Shown here: positions 1 to 11,784 of the stretch, one piece after another
Position numbering within the stretch: the first letter of the stretch is position 1
Layout: each line of letters starts with the position of its first letter
From: Nissolia schottii
Lineage: Eukaryota; Streptophyta; Magnoliopsida; Fabales; Fabaceae
Direction: 5' to 3'
DNA length: 64,000 nucleotides
Assembly: GCA_003254905.1 (NCBI GenBank)
Contig: QANU01028836.1
Coordinates: 193,509 to 257,508 of the forward strand
Notes under the pieces: model-generated
What the model was told of the DNA's origin: nothing
The model's input: the letters and a program-made list of their open reading frames with translations, nothing else
Database searches by the model: none
Program-made: the position numbers and the translations under genes

Positions 1-182
1 CTCCATCTCAATGGCTAAAGTACTGTAGCCCATCTCACAGTCACCAGAATAACCTAACTGACGTAATCAAAAGCATCCTTATTTCTACTTCGTCAAACCC
101 ACCACAAACAAGCAAGGAACAAGAATGCATGCATGATTACTTGTAGCAAACCTCTTCAACCAAACCAGAGATCAGTCATTAG

Positions 183-377
183 TCATGAATTCAGGGTGTA
201 GAATGAAGCCCACCGCAAGCCAAACACATCGGGCTTTTGGCAACAAAGTAAAATCTCTTCATTGCTGCAACGAGGGCAAGCAGCAACAGTTGCAAACCTG
301 GGATGAAACTGAAGGGCATTCATAGGTAAGATTTCGTGGATAGCAAGCCATAACAAAAGCTTGAACTTCTCAAGAAC
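183..377 (-). mobile_element. LINE remnant, zf-RVT region
   Basis: The minus strand holds an open stretch of about 64 codons with the pattern of the zinc-binding domain that follows reverse transcriptase in plant LINEs: a KFKLLLWLAIHEILPMNAL segment, then a paired-cysteine CPRC motif and a short acidic stretch before the final CC. In this family the segment normally reads like FLWLxxxxxLPTxxxL...CPxCxxxxE. The frame ends in a stop at 183-185, and no RNase H domain follows in 1-182. This is a short fragment, not a gene. Assignment is by motif reading only. Confidence 0.65.
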
Positions 378-2770
378 TCTTTAGTGTCAAATCCACTACC
401 AATTCTAATTAATGTCCCATAGATAACGCTAAAAAAAGGAGCTAACGATAGCCCTCGAAGTACACCCCATTACTCGTAGGTTGGCAGAACCAACCAACGT
501 TGTTACTTGGCACATCAACCTCAATCTTAAGCTGGAGGTGAGGGGAGAATAGTGAACAAAGATGACAAATTCTAATTATTATTAGAGCCAACATCGGCTA
601 ACAAAAGATCAGTAGCTACAAACTAAAATGAAAATATCATAATATTATTGTAAATCTTAAATTTCACATATATGTGGGCACGCGTGTGTGCGTTTTGAAG
701 TTGATATCCTCATATCTCATATCATATCATGTCTGATTATGTCGGTGTTAGTACTCCATAAATATTAATTATGGGAAATCTCTTATTGTCAAAATTATTT
801 TTTTTTTCTTCTTAACAAAGTATATATAAGCTTACATCAAGAATATATGTTGATTTTTCCGTGTAACATGTTTTCTTGGCTAATATATGTTGTAAAGTTA
901 CATCATGATATTTGTTAAGGCTTGTGACATATTTGTTAAGGCCTGTGACAATGAGCAATATTTAAAAGGCCTAACAAATCACTCTACTCATTTATATGAA
1001 TGATATTTGGCATTTTTAAGGACAAAATAGAAGGAAAAAAAAAGTCAAGTTAATTTGTAGGTTATGTTAGGTCCCTCAAACAATTTTCAAGGACATACTC
1101 TATAATCTTTAAATAAGCTAGCCTATTGTTTTTAGGATATCTAAAATATATATTTCTCCTAAATAATTAGTAATAAATTATAAGATTTTATACTTTACAT
1201 AACATATTTTATATAATATAATTTTATTTTTATATTAATATGATTTGTTATGATACGTGTATCATAAAATATTACTTAATTTTTTTTATAAAATTTTATG
1301 ACTTAATTATATATAATGTATAAAACTTTTAAAATAATTTTATAGTTGAGTCAACCCAGTTTGACCTAGTCATTTGTTGGGTCCTTGTCAGACTGGATTA
1401 GAGTTTAAAAAATTAACGTGATCAAAAAATCAAATCAGATTCAGCCTAATCTAACTCACCTCAACCATGTACACCTCTAAATCAAACAACCTATATATCC
1501 ATATCCATGATTATCATCAAGCATTTTTAAGTGGCAAAACATGTGAGTGCAGAAGCCTTAGCAACCAAAGCCTCTTTCCCAAGACTAGATTTGAGGGGGA
1601 GCCGGCTGCCATGGAGGTTGTGCTCTTCCATGGTGGTGCGGTAACCCCTCCCCTCCCACTTTTTGTTTTTCTTCGTCTTTATTTTTTTTTCTCTTCTCTG
1701 CTTTCCCCATCTTTTCCTTTCTTTGTTATTATTTTCATCTTTCTTCTTCTTTGTTTTTCTGTTTTCTATGCGAGATCTGTAGATTGGGGAACCAACCATC
1801 GATGATGGTTTGGTGACTCGCTGCATTTTTTTGTTGGTGTCTTATCCTTCTCATTACATCTAATTTGTGTTTGATTGTCCTTTTTCATGAATCTTCTTGA
1901 TTGCATCAATGTAGAATCACAAAAATTGGTTTTTCAATGTCTATTTTTTTATTTTCTCGTGGTTTGCCTTCATTGTTTGGAGATGCTTTAGAGTTGTCAC
2001 TTGTGATAGGTGAAATCAATAATAGATGGTGATGATGGTTACACGAGACTCCTTTGCTGTTTACATGTTTATCACATTTGTCTACGTGTTTAGCATGTTT
2101 GTCTGCATGTTTATAACGCTTGTCTATATTGATTGATTTGGTTTTATTTTTAGAGAAGAGTGTCATTGGAAGATGATGATTCAAACAAGTGAAGACAAAT
2201 CAAACACGGGAAGGACTCAGAGAGTGTCTACAGAACAGATTGCCTGTGCATTTTGTTTTTAATTGTTAGTATATGTTAATTATGTTAGTTTCTTTTTACA
2301 GAAATTTTAATAAGAACATAATAGTTGTTTAGGCTAGTGCTCAGCCTATCTACTTAATAGATTGATTGCTATTTGTAATTGTCAAAAAATTCTGCCCTGT
2401 ACTCTTTTCTTCTTTCAATGAATTGACTTTCATGAAAAGAAAGAAAACAACCTTGTCCAATGATGGTGACGACGCATTTGTTATTTTTTCCCTTTTCCCG
2501 ACAATGTGATTAAGTTTGACTGGTCAGGGTAATAGAGATAGTCAGTCATGTGGGCCCACTAGCACGCCTCTCTGATACTCGGCCCACTTATAAGGCTTAG
2601 GTGCTGTTAGGTTTAGGACCCATCTTCTGGGGGTACGGTATTCAGCCCATGAAAGGTTTTTTAAAAAAACACTCCGACTCGATCCATTTATAAAGGCCAC
2701 CATACATACTTTACACGTTGCAAAAGTTTCTTGGTCCATTCAAATAGTTTTTATATTGGAAAAATAATAA
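378..2770. other. Gene-free AT-rich stretch
   Basis: No coding region is supported. The stretch holds A/T-rich DNA (1,140-1,330), a pyrimidine-rich run (1,640-1,770) that creates spurious low-complexity frames on both strands, and an ACACCTCTA end at about 1,471-1,479 that resembles the terminal repeat of hAT-type MITEs. No matching left end was found for it. Confidence 0.5.
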
Positions 2771-2772
2771 TA

Positions 2773-2872
2773 GATTCGTCCCTTAACTTAGTAGAGTGGA
2801 TCAAAAGATGGAAGGTCTATTAATCGTCCCTTAACTTACAGAGTGGATCAAAAGCTGGAAACTCTATTAATA
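2773..2872. repeat. Short tandem duplication, about 50 bp x 2
   Basis: Two adjacent copies of a roughly 50-bp segment share CGTCCCTTAACTTA, GAGTGGATCAAAAG and TCTATTAAT blocks, with several mismatches. They look like a local slippage or unequal-crossover duplication. Confidence 0.7.
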
Positions 2873-3439
2873 GGCTTAGAAACTAAAGATGAAATTATTA
2901 AAGAAAATTTAGGTGTCAGTGGTTCAAAGGTGAATATGATCTATAATAATATATTATGACGGTTATCAAATTCAGGTAACTAAATTCACATTGCATAACA
3001 AAGTTTAGTTGTTGTATTGTTGTCATGTAGTGTTTGATAAGTGTCTCAAGACAAAAATATATTTAAAAAAGGGGGCGAAAACATAAAATTAACAATTATT
3101 TTTGTTCTGAATTTTTTTTAATTAATTTCTGCACATAAAAAAAGAGAAATACAAAACATAAATTGTTCCTACATCTTCAAATTTTCTGTCCCAAAATGTT
3201 TATGAAACACTAACTTTTAACTTATTTTCTATTTTTAAATTCATCCTCTAAATTAACTTTTCTAACTTTGCCATCTAAACACATTTATCCTTTTCAGTAA
3301 TTCTACATTTTTAATTAACGGAAGAAATTTACGTAGCATCTGAATTGAAAAGCAGCACAAATGATATTTGATGTGGTAAGTTTCAGTTTCAAATTGGTTC
3401 TCTAAATAATAAATGTTCTCTAAATTATTTTTTTTTTGC

Positions 3440-3945
3440 AATTTTCATTTTGATCATTGAAAGTATAATGATAAGCCACTTTGATACCTAAAATTTAAAA
3501 GTTAACTTTCTAATTTATGAAATTGTAAGTCATATAAGCTAAGTTGGTTATTCAATTCATTATTGTTTATGTTTTTGTTGATTTGGTTGTGACAAGAACT
3601 GTAACTGCAAATGAGATTATAATATCATTTACGGTTGAAAATGTGATTGTGATAACACTTAGGACTTTAAGTCTTGGTTGATATCACAACTTCATATGCA
3701 ATTCTAGATGCTTCGATAACCTCATTTCTCAAGTGTTGTCACAATTTATTTATAACTCTAATTGTAGTCATAATCTTATTTAATATGACAAATCAACGAA
3801 AACGTGACAACGTAGTAATGAGAAGGAATTGAATGACTAATTTGATGTACAACTTATAGTTTAAGAGATTATAAAGACCAATTTTAAATTTTAGGGACCA
3901 AAGTGACTCGAGCTTAGATGTTCAATAATCAAAGTAAGCATTACC
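3440..3945. mobile_element. Fold-back MITE with long inverted arms
   Basis: The left arm (about 3,445-3,605) and right arm (about 3,780-3,940) are imperfect reverse complements. CCACTTTGATACCTAAAATTT on the left pairs with AAATTTTAGGGACCAAAGTG on the right, and GGTTATTCAATTC pairs with GAATTGAATGACT. The middle also has partly complementary AACACTT and AAGTGTTGT segments. It carries no coding capacity. Target duplications could not be fixed, so the superfamily (Mutator-like or other) is open. Confidence 0.7.
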
Positions 3946-5240
3946 TTGGGTATCCACTTTTGAAAGGAGTAACCAATCCCTTCGCATATTGTAAGCCCAT
4001 TTAAGAAGTAAACGCTAGTCATGAATTTTAAAGCTATTCTATGCTCAAGGCGAGGATTAAGAGTAATTTTAATATAGACTCGAGTTCATCGTAAATTCTA
4101 CACATAACTGCATACCAATTATTAAAAATTCTTTTATAACTATAAATATATAGATATTACCAAAATTATTGATTGCTAGGATGTCATGTGTAAAGTTTAT
4201 GGTGAACCTAAATTTATATTAACATTACTCAAGAATTAAATCCTCAACACTTATTTAAAGAAGGAGAAGACTCTTACCACCTCACATCGTGTTTGTAATT
4301 TTTTTTTATTCTCTCGTCTTCATAATTATAAAGGCTTAAAGTTTGATTCTCATTAATGAAAAAAATATTACCATTAAAAGAGTTTTACTTTAGAATTGAC
4401 CGAAATTATGTAAATTTCCACTTTAAAAAAATAGTAAATTTAAGATATCAATAATTTTGATTTTCTTTTTGAAAATAGCTTCCATGTTTCACTTAGACTC
4501 TCTTCTTTTTTTTTGGGTCAACACCTACACTTTCCTTAAACAAAGGCTTTTTGGTCAAAACCTTGATCCCAAGGCTCAACTCTGTATGAAACATTGATAA
4601 ACTGATTTGTTATGTATTTTTCCCTATGCATTTTTCACATAGAGTTTCTTTAATATTGATTTTTTTAAAGAAATTAATGAAGCACGTGAGATGTTTGAAC
4701 ATAAAAATTATATTTTATAGATTACAGTTACTTAAAAATTATATTTTATAAATTAAAGTTATTTAATTATGTATTACTATGAAAACATTTGACTCTTTTT
4801 GACTATCTTAGAAGTTTTGCTTTTAATATCATGAGATTGACTAGAACATAAAATATTTTACACTTTGAAAAAAAAACATGTCCATTAATTAATTTTGACT
4901 AATAACTCAATCATAGTTAATCCGTATAAAATTAGTACATGCATACCAACAAGGCTTGAATAGAGTGGTAATCGAGCTGCATTCTCAAGAAATGAACCAA
5001 GGTTCAAACTTTAGAGAAATTAATTGTTAAAAGTACCTCTTAGTTGTAACAATGTTTGAAGGTAGAAAAAGAAGAAAGCATGCAACTTTTTGTAGCCAAA
5101 TGAAAATCCTTATCATCCAATCCAACATAATCACTGTTTTCACTTTGTAACTGTTCAATACCTTCTAAGACATCACCGAAATCAGAACTTGCCCATATGT
5201 TCTTTTCTTTCTCTACCTGTTCATTGATTCTACTATTCTA
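3946..5240. other. Intergenic DNA upstream of the cyclin gene
   Basis: AT-rich DNA without a credible gene. The stretch 4,935-5,030 contains a GGTTCAAAC box B-like motif preceded by a weak box A-like AGAGTGGTAAT, so it may be a decayed tRNA-derived SINE. Nothing else stands out. Confidence 0.4.
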
Positions 5241-5254
5241 CAGTGATCATCAAT

Positions 5255-5268
5255 CATATAATATTATA
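5255..5268 (+). promoter_or_regulatory. Possible TATA element of the cyclin gene
   Basis: A CATATAATATTATACA stretch lies about 100 bp upstream of the cyclin start codon, a plausible distance for a short 5' UTR. The region is AT-rich and no E2F-type site was recognised nearby, so this is only a candidate. Confidence 0.25.
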
Positions 5269-5366
5269 CACTGCACAAAATGTTGTTACCATTGTTATTG
5301 CTCTAGCTAGAGAAATCATAGAAAACTACAATATTTTTCTTCGCTTTCTTTTTTGAAGGACAAGAG

Positions 5367-6794
5367 ATGGATGATTTTGTGTCTAGCCTACTCTGCCAAG
5401 AGAATGAAACATGCTTTGATGGAAAAGTTGGAGATGAAGATTATTATTCATTAATTCCATTAGAGGACTATGGTGCTTCTGAGGATGAGTATGTGAGCAT
5501 TTTGATTGAGAAAGAAAAAAATGATCTTGGCTTCAGAAATGGCGAACCTTCCTCGGTGTTTGTGGATTGGAACGAACGCGCTCGCATGGATGCTATCAAT
5601 TGGATTCTTCAGGTTTTTTTTTCCTTGTACACTTTGATTCAGCTTCAATAATGAAACTGCAATTTATAAAAATCTGATTTTTAAATTTTTTTTTAGTAAC
5701 TATTTTTCTTTTGGTTTATAATGAGCATAGACAAGAGCAACACTTGGATTTCGCTTTCAAACGGCGTATTTGTCGATGGCATACTTTGATAGATTCCTTT
5801 CCAAATGTTCCATTGATGTAAGTTCAATTCAACATTGATCACTCTTTATTAATGTAACTAGTTCCTTAAAATTTTCAACTTTTTGGTTAACTTTTCGATT
5901 TTATGATGCAGAGTGATAAGTGCTGGGCAATGAGGTTACTATCAATTGCATGCCTTACTCTGGCTGCAAAGATGGAGGAGTGCTATGTTCCGGCACTACT
6001 GCAGTTTCAACCGGAGGGTTATTGCTTCGAGGGCAAGGTGATTCGGAGAATGGAGCTCTTGGTGCTTAGCACATTGGAATGGAACATGTCTATCATCACC
6101 CCTTTAGCTTTTCTTCCTTATTTCTTCGCAAAGCTCTGCGACGAATCCCCGCCACCAATACGTTTTTTGTCCAAGACTATGCAACTCGTTTTCATCCTTA
6201 TGAAAGGTGAATTTTTTAGCATTGGATTGCATTGTCCAATTTTTTTATTATCTTTATTTATCAGAATCTAGTACATTAATTTCTAAGATTTGTTTTTTGT
6301 GTTCAGAGGTCAGTTTAATGGATCATAGACCGTCTGTTATTGCAGCCGCGGCTGTTTTGGCGGCGTTGGATCAGCAATTGACAGTAGAAGCAGTAGAGTT
6401 GAAGATGAGTTCAATTCATCAATACAGATTTGTTGAACCTGTGAGTACTAAAGAATTCTTCTTCATTAAAATTACACCAAAATGCTTATGCTTCATTAAT
6501 CTCATCTCAATTGGTAAGAAAGAACTTATAACTGATTAGTCTTGATCAAATTTGGCCCTTTTCTTTTTTGCTTTGCAGAAGGATATATTTGCATGCTATG
6601 ATAAGATTCAGAGATTATACATTGAGAAATCTAGAAGAAACAAGCTTGTACATTCTCCTAGTCCTTCACTTATCCTATCCAGCCAAACTAGCATGATTGA
6701 GAGCTCTCTGGTTGATTCTGCTGCCATGGCAAAGAGAAGGCGCCTTGCATTCGATGATGATAAAGAAAACTGTGATGAGAAGGGACTCCAATAG
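5367..6794 (+). CDS. CYCD5: D-type cyclin, CYCD5 subgroup
   Basis: Five exons, 5367-5612, 5731-5817, 5912-6206, 6307-6440 and 6579-6794, all with GT/AG introns (118, 94, 100 and 138 bp), give 325 residues, close to Arabidopsis CYCD5;1 as recalled. D-type cyclins bind CDKA and drive G1/S entry by phosphorylating retinoblastoma-related protein in the nucleus. Residues 8-12 (LLCQE) fit the LxCxE retinoblastoma-binding motif. The N-terminal cyclin fold runs from about residue 70 (AINWIL at 76-81, AYFDRFLS at 99-106, AAKMEE at 129-134). The C-terminal fold follows to about 255. The tail KRRRLAFDDD (306-315) resembles the conserved end of CYCD5;1 and is the main reason for the subgroup call. The ATG at 5367 is the first in frame and places LxCxE at the usual N-terminal site. 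No frame damage is seen. Confidence 0.93.
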
Positions 6795-6914
6795 TAAAAA
6801 GAATCAAACTTTTGAGTTTTCTGAAGTTTCATCGTTTTCATTTTCATTTACATGTGAAGATTTTTTTTGTTTTCAAAGGTGGTGAATATTTGTTACATTT
6901 CAGTATAGTCTCAC

Positions 6915-7042
6915 TTAGAGGGTGAACCTTAGTGCATCTGTAGGGATTAGTCTTTGCTTGAGGAGGCAGAGGCAAGACTGCGTATGTCTACTTTCCCTAG
7001 ATTGTGGTGAGAGCTTCGTTAATTGGGTTATCCATTTTTTGG
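6915..7042 (+). mobile_element. Truncated Au-type SINE
   Basis: The stretch from GGGTGAACCTTAGTGCA, through GGCAAGACTGCGTATGTCTA, to GGTGAGAGCTTCGTTAATTGGG follows the 3' body of the plant Au SINE family (GGTAAGGCTGCGTAC..., then GGGAGCCTCGTGCACTGGG), with the tRNA-like head mostly missing. It lies about 120 bp after the cyclin stop codon and may be inside its 3' UTR. A 160-codon frame through it (6,922-7,404) is not credible as a gene. Confidence 0.55.
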
Positions 7043-9274
7043 TCATAGCCTCACTCAAAATAATGAGAAGAGGCATTGATTGTTACATAATGAAGAAAAT
7101 AATTGGAAGCAGAAATCAAGGCTTTGGGATACATACGCATCATGTGGATGAACAAGAAGTTTGGCCAAAGATAGAGCTATTTCACCCTCTCTTTTTCTTC
7201 AAATTTTTCTCCATGCTTACTATTTTATCCCCTCAATCCTTTAAACCTTTGTTGGATCAAGCGTTTACTACTAGGCCAAAAGTTATTGCTGGTGGCAAGG
7301 GTGTAATTTTATTTCATTATAGTTTCTCAGAATTGCATCTGGCAGAAGGTGCAGCACCCATTCCAGGCGCCATAGGCCGGAATATTAAGCCCATCGAATT
7401 CTAAGAGTGATGGGACAAATTAAACCAACAACCTTGTTCCTGCTTCATAACAGATTTTGTCATGTCTCTTGCAACCCTGCCATTTTGATTGGATTCTTGG
7501 GATGCTTGTTTTTTTTTATTCTTCAAAAAGGCTGAAAGTTGGTGAGTTTACAAGTTGGTCATCACAAAAGTTCTTCTGTAAAGACCTAATATCTGATTGG
7601 ATTTTGTCTGAATGTTTGGGACTCCCCTTGTAGGTGGGCCCTACCCTTTTGCCCTGCAAAATTTTTATATGCTTGGCTGTGTTGATGGGTCATGAAAACC
7701 CAGAGACATTGTGTAATATAAGAAGGATTTTCCATGTTGATTATGCTTTGATTTGAAGCAATAGATTTTTTGTGTTTTGCAAGGTCTGTCAATTTTAAAT
7801 GACAAGATAAAGGGAATGATTCTTTTTTGCTAATGTTCATATATATATTTTTTTAATGTTCAGTGTATGACATCCTAAAGTTGGTCTAATCTTGCTTATC
7901 ATTAAATGATACCATAGTCATGATATATTACAAACTTGAAAAGGAAGAAATTTCAATTAGTTTTGTCCAACAAAATAGTTTAGTACTATATATCAGTTGA
8001 GAATACCCTCCCATTCTCCCACTAGTTTGAACAACAGAGTTGCAATATTTATAAATTTGACAATTAGGTCACTTGCATTTTAGGTCGTGTGCACTTTAGC
8101 ACCGGACTTTTAAAACGGTACAAATTGACCTTTAGGCTCTTACATTTAGTAATAGTGCAAATAGGCCGTTTTTTATAACTAAATTGCCCACAACTTGAAG
8201 AAGAGGAGGAGAGGGAGGGGAAGCAGATGATAACAATTTGATCATATAGGAGTCGATTTACACTGTTATAAAACGGTAGTGGTCGATTTGCACGCTTGTC
8301 AAAATCTCAAAACAAAAATTAATGAGATTTTAACAAGTGTATGGTTGAAAATGGTTAGAAGGATAAGTTGGCCAAATTTATAACTCTCAAGCATTACTCA
8401 TTGCATTTTTTCCCTAAAAATAATGCAGGGCATTTGCATGGTGTCAGGTTTGATAACAACCTGAAGTCCTCAAGGTTTTTGCTGTTAAAATGGGGCAAAA
8501 AAAGTACTTTTGCAGAAGAAGGTTTCCGCACAAGCTGGCTTTTTGTGAAGAAACTGACATATTTGATGTAAAGATATGATTGAGACCCAAACAACAAAGC
8601 ACTCTTCTCATTATGCCCTACTTTCTAACTTGACACAGATTGATATCAGATGATACACAGTTGCTGTTCTTGATACATACAACCTAAAAGGGCTAATGAT
8701 GCTTGGACAGAAAAAAGAAGAATAGAGTTTTACCTTAAAACTTTACACAGTTTCATCATAAATATTCATTTCTCTTCTTTTCTTTTCTCCCTCATTTTTT
8801 TTTCCTCCTTGTTTCATCAATTGTTGGTCTAAGAATTACACCACTGTCCTTAAAGCTAGAAAACAATATTTACTGTTAACAAAAGGTGGAAGGTGGTCCT
8901 TATTTTGGCCTTTTGCTAATGTTAATGATTCTTTTCTAAAAGCCACCATTGAAGTTGATTAGCTCAACTGCAAGTGCAAATCAATGCAAGAGATGATAAT
9001 TATCGGTCCCATTATCCGCATCAACTAGGACTAGCTAATTAAGATTATTGTTATCCGTGTCTAACATGATGCAAACATTTTTTAGGATAAAGTAGGACTT
9101 TGTGCTATTTTTGGCAGTTGGTACTGCTAAATTAAGTTCTACTAATCAACTAATTTTGGTATCCGCCGATAATAGCTATCGATGAGCATTGCCGGCCAAT
9201 GGCAGCATCAACACAAACATTGATCAGACAAGGGTGATCAACCTGCAGGAGATAACTTCTGATCACAATAAGAC
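7043..9274. other. Intergenic DNA between the cyclin gene and the array
   Basis: No gene is supported. 8,060-8,330 has partly complementary GCAAAT/ATTTGCAC-type segments and a purine-rich centre suggesting an old, unclassified repeat. The tandem array starts at about 9,275, where similarity to 17,865 and 31,035 begins. Confidence 0.45.
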
Positions 9275-9890
9275 AGCATACTATGTTCAAATCTCAGTTC
9301 AAAAGACAAAAAAAACTCTAATTTTAACTGACATCTATGTTAAAAGTAAGGTGAAAAAAATAGGCCTTGATTTTGGTGGATCATGATTAATCTGAGTGAA
9401 ATAAATGAACTGATTCATCATTAAGTTACATCTGACATTTGTGCATCAAGATGACTGCAGAGAATGAAAAGACATGGATAAAGCACAAGTAAAAAATTTC
9501 AGAAAGACAAAAGAAACAATTTTCCACAGGAAAAAAAGTTCACATGAATGTTACTTCTACTCAAGCAACTTCTATCATATTAGTTGCAAAAGACATTATC
9601 GTTCACAAAAAATACATACACTAAATTAAGCCCAAGTCCCTCTTAGTTTTAACAATATGTTTAATTGACAATAAACAAGTGAGTTGAAAATGAGTTCAAT
9701 ATCAAATCAGAATCCTGAACATCAAGTAGAAACTAGATCATGACAGATTTCATACATAGGCTGAAATTAGCATCTTCCTTTTTTGTGAATCCAAATTCCA
9801 CAAGACCATGATTAATCTAGTTTGACTCGAATCGGCCAATTATTTTTCTCTTTTCACATGACTAAATGATGAGGCTTTGCATAAGTTGAA
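9275..9890. repeat. Unit 1, non-coding lead block
   Basis: First part of unit 1, homologous to 17,640-18,500, 30,760-31,900 and 46,165-47,040. It carries CCTTGATTTTGGTGGATCAT and a later CAAATCAGAATCC segment. No coding potential was found. The first few hundred bases of the block seen in other units are absent here. Confidence 0.7.
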
Positions 9891-10660
9891 CCACTTGGAT
9901 CCCGCTATCTGCACCCCCATGACTAAATAGGACAGAATAATTCAAACAAAGGAATTCATTCATGACTTTTAATTCTTCTAGTTTTGCATGGACCAGATTA
10001 TGACAAGCTCATACGTAATCTTGACTGAGCATTTCTAGATAAATCCATCTATCTACACTTGGATCTAGTTATCTACATCCACACGACCCAAAAAAAAAAA
10101 AGACTCAATAAGTAATTCAAACAAAAAGGAAAATCATTCGTGGTTTTTCAGAATTGCAAAAAATACTCAATAAGCCACAAGGATAGGTCTAATGGTGAGG
10201 GATTCAGATAATATGCATGAGGCCTTAGGTTCAAACCTCATTGAATATAATATTGAAGTACCAAAACAGGAAAAGAATTATAGAAAATATCATTGCCCAC
10301 TCATTGCAATACTAATCCATTGCCAGAGCATCATAGGTAACTTCACAAAAACCAACAAAAAAAGAGAACCAATTGGTTCTTCAAATCTCCTCTTATTTTG
10401 TAGGAACCAGATTATGACTAGTGCATATGTTATCTGACTCAGCATCTTGGAGATAAATCCATCTATCCACACACCCACATGACAAAATAGGACAGAAGAT
10501 AAATCGTTCAAACAAGAAACAAAGGAAAAAACAATTCAAGGTTTTTCATATTTCCAGAAAAATATTCATTGCTCTTCACTGCAATTCTAATCCATTGCCG
10601 GAGAAACATATCAAATACCTACCTGCAAATAAAGAAAATCCTCTTCAAGCATTTCCCTTA
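9890..10660. repeat. Unit 1, tandem monomers
   Basis: Degenerate monomers of the 330-390-bp family. Each has an AACCA(C/G)TTGGATC segment, a CCCCATGAC segment, an ACCAGATTATGACAAG segment and an AATCCATTGCCAGAG segment. The set is interrupted here by a SINE. Confidence 0.65.
10166..10273 (+). mobile_element. tRNA-derived SINE in unit 1
   Basis: This roughly 108-bp insertion is absent from the matching place in the other units. It has a box A-like TAGGTCTAATGGTGAGGG and a box B GGTTCAAACC, the internal RNA polymerase III promoter of SINEs. Flanking copies of about 16 bp (10,150-10,165 and 10,274-10,289) match except for a few bases, as expected for an old target duplication. Confidence 0.6.
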
Positions 10661-10664
10661 AATT

Positions 10665-10936
10665 GTATGTTGCCAAGATTGCAATCTAGAATCATAGCAT
10701 CGCTTCCATGCTCGTAAGATTGTTCAAATTGCAATAGTTTAACAATTCAACTTTATTAACCTACCAATTTCATTTACGACCCAATTTATGAGCCCAATTC
10801 CTAAAACTACGCACTCAAAACCTGGCCCTCAAGTTTTTTCCCCTCTATATATATCCTAGCTTCTTCCCTCACTTTGTGTGTTCAAAGCCTTAACTCCTTT
10901 TTTTCTTTTGGAATTGCAAAAACCGTAAGAAAAGAT
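10665..10936 (+). promoter_or_regulatory. Unit 1 promoter-like block
   Basis: Block homologous to 19,580, 32,965 and 37,225. It contains GAGCCCAATT (TGGGCT on the other strand, a site II-type motif), a TATATATAT run at 10,846-10,854, then about 90 bp of leader-like sequence directly before the hAT inverted repeat. The layout resembles a plant core promoter; activity is inferred only. Confidence 0.45.
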
Positions 10937-11588
10937 CAAGCCACTTTCTGTTGATGAGGGTTAAGGGATGTACTTGAAGCAGCAAGTGGATAAGATCTAG
11001 CAATCAATTGAGGAACACAAGATCTAGTGGAAGAAATTAGGGTGCAACATTTTGATGGATAACTAGAGCAATGGGCGATGATTGAAAATTTTCAACTTCT
11101 ATGTGAACAATCCCTAAGGTACTGTCTTTTCTGAAAATCTGTTGTTGTATTTGATATTGCAAAATTATTGATAGCATTTTTAAGATGATTGATGAGGTTG
11201 TGATTAACGTCGGTGAAGTACATGTAGTTCAAGTTGTCACTAAGAGTGGAAAGAACTATAAGTTTTCTACGTTCTTAGTGACAACTTGAATTACATCGTA
11301 TGTGCCTTCCTCACTCACAACCTCATCAATCATCATCTTAATTAATGGTGCCATCAACAGATTTGTATTTATCAAAATCATCAACAGATTTAAGAAAAAC
11401 AATACCTTTGGGGCTGTTCACATAGAAGTTGCAGATTGTCATCTTCGTGCTCCCATTAATCTAACTATCCATCAAGATGTTGCACCCTGATCTTTTCCAC
11501 CTGATTTTGTGCTCCTCGATTGATTTGTGGATCTTATCAACTTGTTGTTTAAGGTATTCCTTGAAGCTCATCAACAAAAGGTTGCTTG
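10937..11588 (+). repeat. hAT DUF659 inverted repeat (hairpin 1), unit 1
   Basis: The sense arm (10,937-11,256) and antisense arm (about 11,271-11,588) are separated by about 14 bases. The sense arm reads as a decayed DUF659 segment of a hAT transposase (around the ILMDNW and FNFYVNNP motifs seen more clearly in the other units). The second arm encodes the same segment on the minus strand. GTAGTTCAAGTTGTCAC and GTGACAACTTGAATTAC pair at the base of the loop. A transcript through it could fold into a long imperfect hairpin. hAT is a DNA transposon; neither arm codes for a full domain. Confidence 0.8.
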
Positions 11589-11784
11589 TATCTCATTAAT
11601 GATATATAACTCAATTCCTTCATTTCATCCCAAAGTAAATAAGACTCATTTGGGTATAATTTGTAAACCACTCGTCGTACATTCATACTTAAAAAGGTAA
11701 AAAACAAAAAATATCCCTACACTCTCTTCTCTCTTTCTTTGTCCTCCATCTCAATGCTCCATCTCTCTCCACCTTCTCCTCAAG
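11589..11784. repeat. Unit 1, linker block after hairpin 1
   Basis: Non-coding block shared with 20,506, 33,891 and 38,147, marked by CATTTGGGTATAATTTG and a pyrimidine-rich tail. The units diverge sharply at about 11,784, where units 2-4 go on to the F-box fragment. Confidence 0.65.

Noticed and set aside
1467-1826. Overlapping plus and minus frames
   Set aside because: Both arise from a pyrimidine-rich tract giving Phe/Leu-rich and Lys-rich translations.
4935-5030. Possible tRNA gene or SINE (GGTTCAAAC motif)
   Set aside because: No cloverleaf could be drawn and no target duplication was found; mentioned only as a weak SINE candidate in the intergenic entry.
6922-7404. 160-codon frame after the cyclin gene
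   Set aside because: It begins in an Au-type SINE and runs through intergenic DNA; no domain and no gene-like structure.
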